Shown in pieces: positions 1-6,854 of a stretch of DNA of 7,759 nt (positions are counted from its first letter, which is position 1; each line of letters opens with the position of its first letter). The translations under genes and the position numbers were made by a program. A model generated the notes under the pieces. It was not told where the DNA came from. It worked only from the letters and a program-made list of their open reading frames with translations, and ran no database searches. The stretch covers positions 1-7,759 of the forward strand of contig JAEDNW010000115.1 in assembly GCA_016302315.1 (NCBI GenBank). The letters run 5' to 3'. This DNA comes from UBA1724 sp016302315 (GTDB lineage: Bacteria > Verrucomicrobiota > Lentisphaeria > Oligosphaerales > Oligosphaeraceae).

Positions 1-1629
1 GCCCCGGTTCTGGGCCGCGTACTCCTCCTCGCTGCACCGCTTGATGTAGCCCAGCTTGGAAAGGGTCACCACGTAGATCTCCCGCTTGGTCAGCCCGTCC
101 AGGTCCATCTCTCCGCCGTTGGCCTCAATGCGGGTACGCCGGGGATTGGCAAACTTGGCCTTGGTCTCCAGCAGTTCCCGCTTCACCACCGCCATCACAT
201 TCTCCCGGCTGGAGAGGATTTCCTGGCAGGAACGGATGGTGCTCTGGAGCTCGTCGTGCTCCCGGTTCAAATCGTCCACCGCCAGATTGGTCAGCTGGGC
301 CAGACGCATATCCAGGATGGCGTTGGTCTGGAGCTGGTCCAGGGGGAAGCGCTCCATCAGCTGGCGCTGGGCGTCATTGCGGTCCCGCGCCCCGCGAATG
401 ATCCGGATCACCTCGTCAATGTGCGCCTGGGCCGTCAGCAGCCCCTGCACAATGTGATCCCGCTCCTGGGCCTTCCGGAGAATGTACCGGGTGCGGCGTA
501 CGATCACCTGCTCCCGATGGTCCACATAGGCCTCCAGCAGCTGCTTCAGGGACATGGTCCGGGGACGGTTGTGGTCCACCACCAGGAACTGGGCAGGATA
601 GGTGATCTCCAGGGGAGTATTCCGGTAGAGCTGATTGAGGACCACGTTGGGGACGGCGTCCTGCTTCAGGGCGATGTCCACCATGACGCCGTTGCGGTCG
701 CTGGAGTAGTCGTTGATGCTGCTGATGCCGGAGATGATGCCGGCCTGGGCCTGCTCCCCGATCTTGGTCACCATGTCCGCCTTGTTGACGCCGTAAGGGA
801 TTTCCGTCACCCGGATCAGCAGACGGCCCGTCTTCTCCACGGTAATCACCTCCGCCTTGCCCCGGACCCGGATGCCACCCTGTCCCGTGGCGTAGAGCTG
901 GCGCACTCCCTTGATGCCGTGGATGACGCCCCCCGTGGGGAAATCCGGCCCAGGAAGCACTTCCATCAGCTCGTCCAGGGAAATGTCGGGATTGTCGATC
1001 ACCGCCACGGCGGCATCAATGGCCTCCCCCAGATTGTGGGTGGGCACATTGGTGGCCATGCCCACGCCGATGCCCTGGGAGCCGTTCACCAGGAGATTCG
1101 GGAAGGCGGCGGGCAGGACAATGGGCTCCATCTCCTTGCCGTCGAAGGTCTCCCGCATATCCACGGTTTCCTTGTCCAGATCCGCCAGAAGGGCCTCTCC
1201 CGCCTTGTCCATCTTACATTCGGTATACCGGTAGGCGGCCGCCCCGTCGCCGTCCATGGAACCGAAATTTCCGTGGCCCACGATCAGGGGCACCCGCATG
1301 GAGAAGTCCTGGGCCATGCGGACAATGGTCTCGTAGACGGCGGAGTCGCCGTGGGGATGGTAGTTACCGATGACTTCACCCACCACCTTGGCGCACTTGT
1401 TCAGGCCGCCGGTGCTGGTGAAGCCCCGGCGCAGCATGGCGTAGAGGATGCGGCGGGCGCCGGGCTTCAGGCCGTCCCGCACATCGGGGATGGCCCGTCC
1501 CACGTTGGCGGAGACGGAATACTGGAGGTAGGCCCCCCGCATGATGGAGTTTACTTCCGTGGCGATGTCGTTGCGCTGAATGGCGCTCCAGGCTTCCGGC
1601 GGAATGGTCTTGGTCTGTTTTTCTGCCAT
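1..1629 (-). CDS. gyrA: DNA gyrase subunit A, N-terminal 543 residues (3' end outside window)
   Basis: Breakage-reunion subunit of DNA gyrase, which with GyrB introduces negative supercoils using ATP. I translated it from the ATG at 1629. An AAGGA Shine-Dalgarno sequence lies 10 nt upstream. Visible in order: the winged-helix DNA-gate with the quinolone-resistance region YHPHGDSAVYE (residues 90-100; S96 and E100 match the E. coli S83/D87 positions and look wild-type), the catalytic tyrosine Y135 in AAAYRYTE, the intercalating isoleucine I187 in SQGIGVGMATNVP, the tower domain, and the long coiled-coil region around 350-490 containing AILDMRLAQLTNL. The window edge cuts inside the start of the C-terminal beta-pinwheel, at Q-N-R-G (540-543), where the gyrase-specific GyrA box (Q[RK]RGG[RK]G) should lie. 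The partner gyrB ends 75 bp upstream on the same strand, so one operon is expected. ParC is the main alternative; the gyrB adjacency and the apparent start of a GyrA box favour GyrA. Confidence 0.95.
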   Translation of the reverse strand, partial: MAEKQTKTIPPEAWSAIQRNDIATEVNSIMRGAYLQYSVSANVGRAIPDVRDGLKPGARRILYAMLRRGFTSTGGLNKCAKVVGEVIGNYHPHGDSAVYETIVRMAQDFSMRVPLIVGHGNFGSMDGDGAAAYRYTECKMDKAGEALLADLDKETVDMRETFDGKEMEPIVLPAAFPNLLVNGSQGIGVGMATNVPTHNLGEAIDAAVAVIDNPDISLDELMEVLPGPDFPTGGVIHGIKGVRQLYATGQGGIRVRGKAEVITVEKTGRLLIRVTEIPYGVNKADMVTKIGEQAQAGIISGISSINDYSSDRNGVMVDIALKQDAVPNVVLNQLYRNTPLEITYPAQFLVVDHNRPRTMSLKQLLEAYVDHREQVIVRRTRYILRKAQERDHIVQGLLTAQAHIDEVIRIIRGARDRNDAQRQLMERFPLDQLQTNAILDMRLAQLTNLAVDDLNREHDELQSTIRSCQEILSSRENVMAVVKRELLETKAKFANPRRTRIEANGGEMDLDGLTKREIYVVTLSKLGYIKRCSEEEYAAQNRG

Positions 1630-1704
1630 GGGAATGGGTTCCTTGAAAGGGAAATTCTGCAGGTTGCAGGAAAAGGGAGGAAAGGAAGACGGGGAGGACG
1701 ACGG

Positions 1705-4341
1705 CTAGATGTCCGGGTTCAGGACTTCATCGGCGTGTTCCTCAATGAAATGACGGCGCGGGGCCACGGCACTGCCCATCAGCAGGTCGAAGGTCTTGTC
1801 CGCATATTCCGCATCCTCCACCTTCACCTGGATCATGGTGCGGGTGGCCGGATCCATGGTGGTCTCCCACAGCTCCGAGGGATCCATCTCACCTAGACCC
1901 TTGTAGCGCTGGATCACAATCCCCTTCCGCCCCTGGGCCGTCACCGCATCACACAGGGCCTCCAGGGAATGGACGGGGGTGACTTCCTGGCTCTGGAGAT
2001 TCACCAGCTCCGCCACCGGGGCCTCGCTCTGGTAGAGAGACTGCAAATCCAGGCCGTTCTCCTTCAGCTTGGCAGCCAGGGCCTCCAGGGCCACCGCCTC
2101 CGGCAGTTTCACCACCTGGACTTCCTCCAGGGCGCCGCCCTCCTCGCCGGCGCTTTCAATCACGTTGCCGTCCTCGTCTACCTGGACTTCCGCCGCCTTC
2201 TCCTCTTCCTGCTCCTGTCCCGCCGGGGCCTCCGCCTCCTGCTGGGCCAGGCGTTCCGCCTGACGCGCCACCAGACTGGCCAGGGCGGCCTGCTTCAGTT
2301 CCTCGCACTCCTGGCTGCTCCAGGCATAGCGGGTCACCTGAACCCCGTTCTCCCGGATTTCCAGGAGATAGGTGGGGAAGGCGCCGTGCTCCGCCCGCAG
2401 GGCCAGGAATTCCCGGGGCTGGATGCCGTAGCGGGGCAGATTGGTATTGCAGAGGCGGAGGCAGTCCCGGATTTGCTGAATCACCTGGGCGGGGGCGTTG
2501 CTGGGCAGTTCCTGCCCCCCGGGCAGACGGAGTCCCAGGCGGTTCAGGCCCAGGCCTGTCAGCGTGCTGTTCATGTCATCCTCGGTCTCCACATAGCGTT
2601 CCTGCTTTCCCTGGCGCACCTTGAAGAGCGGGGGTCTGGCGATGTAGACATATCCCGCCTCCACCAGGGGACGGAGATGGCGATAGAGGAAGGTGAGGAC
2701 CAGGGTCCGGATATGGGAGCCGTCCACATCCGCGTCGGTCATGATGACAATGCGGTGATATCTGGCCTTGGAAACATCGATGTCATCCCCTGCCCCGGCA
2801 CCGATGGCGGTGAAGAGGGAGCGGATTTCCAGGTTCCGGAGGAGTTTCTCCGGGGTGGCCTTTTCGGCATTGATCAGTTTTCCTCGGATGGGCAGGATGG
2901 CCTGGAAGGAACTCTCCCGGCACTTCTTGGCGGAGCCGCCGGCGGAATCTCCCTCCACGATATACAGCTCGCAGAGGCTGGGATCCTTGCAGGAGCAGTC
3001 GGAGAGCTTGCCCACCAGACCCACCAGGGCCTTCTGGGGATTCATCACTTCCTCAATGGCCTTCCGGGCCTTCTCCCGGGCCAGGGCCGACACCACGGCA
3101 TGCCCCACAATGCGGGCCGCAATGTCCGGATGCTCCTCAAAGTAGTTCTTCAGATGCTCGTAGGATGCGCTCTGCACCAATCCCCGGATCTCCGGATTGT
3201 TCAGCTTGGTCTTGGTCTGGCTCTCGAACAGGGGATTCTCCACCTTCACCGAGACCACCGCCACCAGACCCTTCCGCACGTCCTCGCTGGTGACCGACAC
3301 CTCCTTCTCCGGGGTCTTCTTCACCGCCTTCTTCCCCGGGGCGCCCTTGGCCCCGCCGGACTTCTTCACGCTCTCCTCCGCCATCTGCTTCTGGTAGTTG
3401 TTGATGGCCATGGTCAACGCCGTCAGGAACCCCACCAGATGGGTGCCCCCGTCTTTGGTGTTGATCCCGTTGACGAAGGAATGGATGGACTCCTCGTAGG
3501 AGTCGTTGTACTGCATGGAGAGATCGTAGAAGAAATCCCCCGTCCCGTCACTGCGGAAATTCTGCACTTCCCCGGCGAAGGAGGCGGGATTTTCGCTGAG
3601 GATCGTCTTGTTCTGGTTCAAATAGGCCACGAACTCGGTGACGCCTCCCTCATAGTGGAAGGTCTCGCTCCGGGGCGCATTGCCCCGGACATCCGTCAGG
3701 GTGATGCGGATGCCCGCATTGAGGTAGGCCAGCTCCCGCAGACGCTTCGCTAGAATGTCCCACTTGTATTCCAGGACGCTGAAGATCTCCGGGTCCGGCA
3801 GATAGTGGACGGTGGTTCCCCGGGCGTCGCTTTCCCCCAGCTCCCGGAGAGCCTCCACGGTCTTGCCCCGGGAGAACTTCATCTGATACTTGTGCCCGTC
3901 CCGGCAGATGGTCAGGAAAAGCCACTGGGAGAGAGCGTTGACGCAGGAGACACCCACGCCATGCAATCCCCCGGAGAACTTGTAGACCGCCTTGTCGAAC
4001 TTGCCGCCGGCATGGAGCATGGTCAGGGCCACTTCGCAGGCAGGCTTGTTTTCCGTGGGATGCATCCCCACGGGAATGCCCCGTCCGTCGTCGGCGACGG
4101 AGATGGAGTTGTCCATGTGGATGGTCACCTCGATGTTCCGGCAATATCCGGCCAGGGCCTCGTCGATGGAATTGTCCACCACCTCATAGACCAGCTGATG
4201 CAGGCCGTTGACATCTGTGTCACCGATGTACATGCCCGGTCGCTGCCGGACCGGTTCCAGGCCTTTCAGAACTTTGATTTGGCCGCCGTCCGCAGCGGGA
4301 GTCGGGGAATTCGTGGCGGGCGTGCTCTCTTCAAGGGCCAT
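1705..4341 (-). CDS. gyrB: DNA gyrase subunit B
   Basis: ATPase subunit of DNA gyrase, 878 residues. The start at 4341 is chosen over the in-frame ATG at 4383 because AAGGAG lies 10 nt upstream of it. The GHKL ATPase domain shows E53 (general base) and N57 in EVVDNSIDEA, DDGRGIP (84-90), the lid SGGLHGVGVSCVNALS (123-138), and the transducer Q375/K377 in QTKTKL. The TOPRIM domain shows E463 in VEGDSAGGS, PIRGK (484-488) and the metal-binding D536/D538/D540 in TDADVDGS. The tail contains RYKGLGEMDPSELWETTMDP (812-831). There are two insertions. One is a short Lys/Ala/Gly-rich stretch (about 320-346) in the transducer. The other is about 200 residues (about 580-805) between TOPRIM and tail, including an acidic Glu/Gln-rich segment (about 698-740). 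An insertion at the second place is known from many Gram-negative GyrB proteins. Followed by gyrA. Transcription probably starts near 4531, leaving a leader of about 190 nt. Confidence 0.98.
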   Translation of the reverse strand: MALEESTPATNSPTPAADGGQIKVLKGLEPVRQRPGMYIGDTDVNGLHQLVYEVVDNSIDEALAGYCRNIEVTIHMDNSISVADDGRGIPVGMHPTENKPACEVALTMLHAGGKFDKAVYKFSGGLHGVGVSCVNALSQWLFLTICRDGHKYQMKFSRGKTVEALRELGESDARGTTVHYLPDPEIFSVLEYKWDILAKRLRELAYLNAGIRITLTDVRGNAPRSETFHYEGGVTEFVAYLNQNKTILSENPASFAGEVQNFRSDGTGDFFYDLSMQYNDSYEESIHSFVNGINTKDGGTHLVGFLTALTMAINNYQKQMAEESVKKSGGAKGAPGKKAVKKTPEKEVSVTSEDVRKGLVAVVSVKVENPLFESQTKTKLNNPEIRGLVQSASYEHLKNYFEEHPDIAARIVGHAVVSALAREKARKAIEEVMNPQKALVGLVGKLSDCSCKDPSLCELYIVEGDSAGGSAKKCRESSFQAILPIRGKLINAEKATPEKLLRNLEIRSLFTAIGAGAGDDIDVSKARYHRIVIMTDADVDGSHIRTLVLTFLYRHLRPLVEAGYVYIARPPLFKVRQGKQERYVETEDDMNSTLTGLGLNRLGLRLPGGQELPSNAPAQVIQQIRDCLRLCNTNLPRYGIQPREFLALRAEHGAFPTYLLEIRENGVQVTRYAWSSQECEELKQAALASLVARQAERLAQQEAEAPAGQEQEEEKAAEVQVDEDGNVIESAGEEGGALEEVQVVKLPEAVALEALAAKLKENGLDLQSLYQSEAPVAELVNLQSQEVTPVHSLEALCDAVTAQGRKGIVIQRYKGLGEMDPSELWETTMDPATRTMIQVKVEDAEYADKTFDLLMGSAVAPRRHFIEEHADEVLNPDI

Positions 4342-4348
4342 TGTGGAA

Positions 4349-4390
4349 TCACTCCTTGGACTTTTGGGTTCTCCGGAACGCATCGTCCAT
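4349..4390 (-). CDS. Possible 13-codon leader ORF upstream of gyrB
   Basis: A short ORF, MDDAFRRTQKSKE, begins 49 nt upstream of the gyrB ATG. Its TGA overlaps the gyrB Shine-Dalgarno sequence (AGGAGTGA), the geometry expected for translational coupling. I see no good ribosome-binding site in front of its own ATG; the upstream RNA is pyrimidine-rich. It is not in the gyrB frame. It may be chance, and the peptide resembles nothing I recognise. Confidence 0.2.
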   Translation of the reverse strand: MDDAFRRTQKSKE

Positions 4391-4436
4391 CAAAGGAGAG
4401 GGGCAGACGCAGGGGAGGAACCGACGTAGACTTGCA

Positions 4437-4460
4437 GGGGGGGGGGGGGGGGGGGGGGGG
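4437..4460. repeat. 24-base G homopolymer (C24 on the transcribed-sense strand)
   Basis: An uninterrupted run of 24 G on the plus strand is followed by TGGGATAGGGGGCGG, so several G-runs cluster here. It lies in the predicted untranslated leader of gyrB, about 95 nt before the start codon and about 70 nt after the predicted transcription start. In the mRNA it would be C24. Such tracts slip during replication and can form G-quadruplex or i-motif structures. The exact length may also carry sequencing or assembly error. Confidence 0.9.
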
Positions 4461-4502
4461 TGGGATAGGGGGCGGAAATGGACCGGCCCCCTCTCCATGC
4501 CT

Positions 4503-4535
4503 CGTACGCGTGTACGTACGCGCAGGCGTGCGCGT
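4503..4535. other. Alternating purine-pyrimidine tract (Z-DNA-prone) at the gyrB start site
   Basis: Positions 4503-4524 alternate strictly pyrimidine-purine for 22 nt. After one break, 4526-4535 continue for 10 nt. The tract is made almost only of CG, GT and AC steps and holds the direct repeat CGTACGCG at 4503-4510 and 4515-4522. Alternating CG/CA steps are the classic sequence that flips to left-handed Z-DNA under negative supercoiling. It covers the predicted transcription start and initially transcribed region of gyrB. Confidence 0.7.
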
Positions 4536-4537
4536 TT

Positions 4538-4565
4538 ACTATAGGATATACGCGTGGTTTTTCAA
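4538..4565 (-). promoter_or_regulatory. Predicted sigma70-type promoter of gyrBA
   Basis: On the minus strand, TTGAAA (4560-4565) is followed after 16 bp by TATAGT (4538-4543). The predicted start is near 4531, 190 nt before the gyrB ATG. The spacer is one base shorter than the optimum of 17, a feature often linked with supercoiling sensitivity of promoters. The sequence TTGAAAAACCA starting at the -35 box is repeated exactly at the rpmA promoter. No better promoter is visible in the 286-bp spacer. Confidence 0.6.
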
Positions 4566-4567
4566 CC

Positions 4568-4583
4568 CTTCCCCTAGGGGAAG
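4568..4583. promoter_or_regulatory. Perfect 16-bp palindrome abutting the gyrB -35 box (candidate operator)
   Basis: CTTCCCCTAGGGGAAG is a perfect palindrome with no spacer, ending 2 bp upstream of the -35 hexamer. A gapless palindrome makes a poor RNA hairpin, and the position around -38 to -53 suits a dimeric DNA-binding regulator. No regulator is encoded nearby and I do not recognise the motif as a known operator. Confidence 0.4.
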
Positions 4584-4589
4584 AGGAAA

Positions 4590-4619
4590 GAAATCCGGAG
4601 GAAAACCGGCTCGGATTTC
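4590..4619 (-). terminator. Weak terminator-like hairpin after the Nif3-family gene
   Basis: GAAATCCG (4590-4597) and CGGATTTC (4612-4619) form an 8-bp stem with a 14-nt loop, starting 8 bp past the stop codon of the Nif3-like gene. On the minus strand it is followed by a pyrimidine-rich but interrupted stretch (TTTCCTCTTCC), not a clean T-run. It could partly end the mtaB-Nif3 transcript before the gyrB promoter, or only stabilise its 3' end. Confidence 0.35.
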
Positions 4620-4627
4620 CCCTGCCC

Positions 4628-5401
4628 TCACAAGCCCGTTGGGGCCTCAATCCACAGACACTCCAGCTGGGGAAAGTGCTCCTGCACCTGGGCCATCATC
4701 GCCTGAGGCCCGGTGACCTCCGTGGCATAGTGTCCCCCCACCACCACGGGCATCCCCAATTCCAGGGAGGTGATCCCCTCCACATGCCCCAGTTCCCCCG
4801 TCAAAAACAGTTCCGCCCCGCCCTGACAGGCCTCTTCCATGTATCTGGCCCCGGATCCCGTCACCATCCCCACGCGCCGGACCGGCCCCGCCCCGGAGTC
4901 GCCATACAGGCGGCAGGGACTCCCCAATGCCGTTTCCATACGACGGGCCACCTCCGCCGGGGACAAGGGCTCCGGAAAGTCCCCCAGAATCCCCGCGGAG
5001 AGCCCCCGGGAATGTCCGAAAGGGGTTTGTGCCGTCAGGGGGATTCCCAGCCGCAGCGCCAGCTGGGCGTTGTTTCCCCAGAGACTGTGGGCATCCAGGG
5101 GAAGATGCATGGCATACAGGGAAATACCGTGCTGCACCAGCAGGCGAATGGCATTGCCCACGCGTCCCCGGATGGCCGTGATCCCGTTGCCCCAGATCAG
5201 GCCGTGATGGCAGAAGAGGAACTGCGCCCCCTGCTTCACCGCCTCCTGGAAGACCTCCAGCCGGGCATCCACGGCAAAGGCCACCCGGGAAATCTCCCCG
5301 GGGCACTCCACTTGAAGACCATTCCGGGAATAATCCTCCGGACAGGCAAATTCCTGAAAGACAGAATCCAGATAGGCCGTCAGCGTCTCCACCTTCACCA
5401 T
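4628..5401 (-). CDS. Nif3/DUF34-family dinuclear metal-centre protein (YbgI/YqfO type)
   Basis: A 257-residue protein matching the short form of the Nif3 family, which forms toroidal hexamers with a two-metal site per subunit. The metal ligands expected of the family are visible: H65 and H66 in FLFCHHGLIWG, D103 in MHLPLDAH, and H224 and E228 near the C-terminus in GGHYATEVTG. Other family marks are SRNGLQVE (25-32) and the FLTGE stretch (199-203). The regulatory PII-like insertion of the longer YqfO forms is absent. The biochemical role is unsettled; a metal-dependent hydrolase or metal-handling role is often proposed, and the label 'GTP cyclohydrolase 1 type 2' in databases is not secure. 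The ATG at 5401 is preceded by GGAGAGG, which overlaps the mtaB stop codon 11 bp upstream, so translation is probably coupled to mtaB. Confidence 0.93.
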   Translation of the reverse strand: MVKVETLTAYLDSVFQEFACPEDYSRNGLQVECPGEISRVAFAVDARLEVFQEAVKQGAQFLFCHHGLIWGNGITAIRGRVGNAIRLLVQHGISLYAMHLPLDAHSLWGNNAQLALRLGIPLTAQTPFGHSRGLSAGILGDFPEPLSPAEVARRMETALGSPCRLYGDSGAGPVRRVGMVTGSGARYMEEACQGGAELFLTGELGHVEGITSLELGMPVVVGGHYATEVTGPQAMMAQVQEHFPQLECLWIEAPTGL

Positions 5402-5412
5402 GGTTTCCTCTC

Positions 5413-6744
5413 CTATTTGTCTTGCGTCTCTTCCGTCACCACTTCGCCCGCCACATCCCGCTCTCCGGGCAGCAGCCCGCCAATGCGGCAGGGAAGGATC
5501 TCCTTGACATCACAGGACGCCGGGAGCTTCTGCAATACCACATGGAGATAGTTGTCCGACCAGCCCTGCCATCCTTCGCCTTCCTCCTCCAGCAACACCG
5601 GGAGGCTCTTCCCCAGCTGGCTGGACGCAAAGGCCCTGGCCTTACGGGCAGCCAGAGAAAGAAGTTTCTCCTCCCGGGGACGGGACACCGCACCGGTGGG
5701 ACGCCCCGGCCAGGTGGCCGCAGGGGTGCCGGGCCGGGGAGAGTAGCGGAAGACGTGCATCAGGGCAAGGGGAAGGGAATCCAGATAGTCGTAGCATTGG
5801 GCAAACAACGCCTCCGTCTCCCCCGGAAATCCCACCATCACATCCGTTCCCAGGCAGATCCCGGGGATACGCTCCGCCGCCCGGCGCACCGTATCCCCAT
5901 ACTCCTCCAGAGTGTAGCGACGCCCCATGCGACGAAGGATGGTCGCCTCCCCATACTGCAGGGGAAGATGGAGGAACCGGCACATCCGGGGATGTCCGGC
6001 CATCAGCTCCAGAATGCGCTCCAGACTGGGCCCAGGCTCCACAGACCCCAGGCGAAGACGGAAATCCCCGGGAATCTCCAGCAAGGCCGCCAGCAAATCC
6101 GCCAAATCCCCCTGGGGCTGCCGGTAGGTGGCAACATTGACCCCCGTGAGCACCAGTTCCTTATAGCCCCGGGAAACCAGTTCCCGGGCTTCCCGCAGCA
6201 CATCCTCCCATGCCCGGGAACAGGCCGGTCCCCGGACAGACGGAACGATGCAGTAGGTGCAGCGGAAACTGCATCCGTCCTGCACCTTCAAATGGGCCCG
6301 GGTCCGGTCGCCATGTAGCCCCACCCCCGGCACGGTAAAGCAATCCCGGGGTTCCTGGGCCTTGACGGGCTGCACCGCCTCCTCCCGGGGAAGATGACGG
6401 GGTTCCTCGGGAAGATAGGCGGAAAGGCGCTGGGGCTTGGGATTGCACAGCAGCAGATCCACCATTTTCCCGCAAGAGCCCTCCAGAAGCCCCGGATCCG
6501 AGGCGGCACAGCCACACACCACCAGGAAAGCCTCCGGATTCCGGCGCCGGGCCAAAGAGACAAGCTGACGGCTCTTCCGGGAGGCAATCCCCGTCACCGC
6601 ACAGGTGTTGAGCACCACCACTTCCGCCGGCTCCCCCCAGGGCACCATCTGGTACCCATGCTCGCACAAATCCGAGGCAAGAAGGGCGGTCTCCGCCTGG
6701 TTCAGGCGACACCCCAAGGTATGAAAACTGACCCGCTTCTTCAT
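5413..6744 (-). CDS. mtaB: tRNA N6-threonylcarbamoyladenosine (t6A37) methylthiotransferase, MtaB type
   Basis: A 443-residue radical-SAM methylthiotransferase, which adds a methylthio group to t6A37 of tRNAs reading ANN codons. The N-terminal UPF0004 domain supplies three cysteines for one 4Fe-4S cluster: C12 in TLGCRLNQ, C48 in LNTCAVT and C79 in VVCGCAA. The radical-SAM core holds C158, C162 and C165 in DGCSFRCTYCIVPSVRG, plus LVLTGVNVATY (197-207) and DVMVGFPGET (301-310). A TRAM-like domain fills about 375-438. TLGCRLNQAE at the N-terminus and the length fit MtaB rather than MiaB or RimO. The ATG at 6744 fits the conserved MKKRVSFHTLGC start, but the Shine-Dalgarno sequence is poor (GGGG about 13-16 nt upstream) and an intrinsic terminator ends 16 nt before it. 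The next gene follows after 11 bp. Confidence 0.93.
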   Translation of the reverse strand: MKKRVSFHTLGCRLNQAETALLASDLCEHGYQMVPWGEPAEVVVLNTCAVTGIASRKSRQLVSLARRRNPEAFLVVCGCAASDPGLLEGSCGKMVDLLLCNPKPQRLSAYLPEEPRHLPREEAVQPVKAQEPRDCFTVPGVGLHGDRTRAHLKVQDGCSFRCTYCIVPSVRGPACSRAWEDVLREARELVSRGYKELVLTGVNVATYRQPQGDLADLLAALLEIPGDFRLRLGSVEPGPSLERILELMAGHPRMCRFLHLPLQYGEATILRRMGRRYTLEEYGDTVRRAAERIPGICLGTDVMVGFPGETEALFAQCYDYLDSLPLALMHVFRYSPRPGTPAATWPGRPTGAVSRPREEKLLSLAARKARAFASSQLGKSLPVLLEEEGEGWQGWSDNYLHVVLQKLPASCDVKEILPCRIGGLLPGERDVAGEVVTEETQDK

Positions 6745-6760
6745 CACAGACACTGACCCC

Positions 6761-6798
6761 AAAAAACAAAAAGCGCACCGGCGAAAGCCGATGCGCTT
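6761..6798 (-). terminator. Intrinsic terminator between rpmA and mtaB
   Basis: On the minus strand, AAGCGCA-T-CGGC, loop TTTC, GCCG-G-TGCGCTT forms an 11-bp stem with one internal mismatch, followed by TTTGTTTTTT (6761-6770). This is a strong Rho-independent terminator for rpmA. Its T-run ends 16 nt upstream of the mtaB ATG, so it may act as an attenuator if mtaB depends on read-through. Confidence 0.85.
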
Positions 6799-6802
6799 GC
6801 CT

Positions 6803-6820
6803 CCCTCCCGAAAGGGAAAG
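6803..6820 (-). other. Small hairpin upstream of the rpmA terminator
   Basis: CCCTCCC (6803-6809) and GGGAAAG (6814-6820) can pair through G-C, A-U and G-U pairs around a four-base loop (GAAA on plus, TTTC on minus). It sits 4 bp from the terminator stem and is the middle of three hairpins in the rpmA-mtaB spacer. Function unknown. Confidence 0.35.
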
Positions 6821-6826
6821 GAGCTT

Positions 6827-6854
6827 CGACGAAGGGAAAACCTGCCCTCCGTCG
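6827..6854 (-). other. Hairpin just after the rpmA stop codon
   Basis: CGACGAAGGG (6827-6836) and CCCTCCGTCG (6845-6854) form a 10-bp stem, with one wobble pair in the minus-strand RNA and an 8-nt loop. It begins 12 nt after the rpmA stop codon and has no T-run of its own, so it is more likely a 3'-UTR or leader structure than a terminator. Confidence 0.45.

Noticed and set aside
256..1896. Long open frame of 546 codons on the plus strand
   Set aside because: It is antisense to gyrA and the end of gyrB. Its His/Gly/Gln-rich translation fits no family, while the minus-strand frame is unmistakable GyrA/GyrB. GC-rich codon use leaves antisense frames open.
1969..3753. Long open frame of 594 codons on the plus strand
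   Set aside because: Antisense to gyrB, rich in Leu/His/Gly/Gln, with no recognisable motif; a shadow of GC-rich coding on the other strand.
4342..4383. Alternative gyrB start at 4383 adding 14 residues
   Set aside because: AAGGAG is well placed for 4341 and no comparable site lies before 4383. The extra residues are not conserved family sequence.
4390..4650. 86-codon minus-strand frame spanning the gyrB promoter
   Set aside because: It starts inside the end of the Nif3-like gene's downstream sequence, runs through the promoter and homopolymer (read as polyproline) and has no ribosome-binding site or family match.
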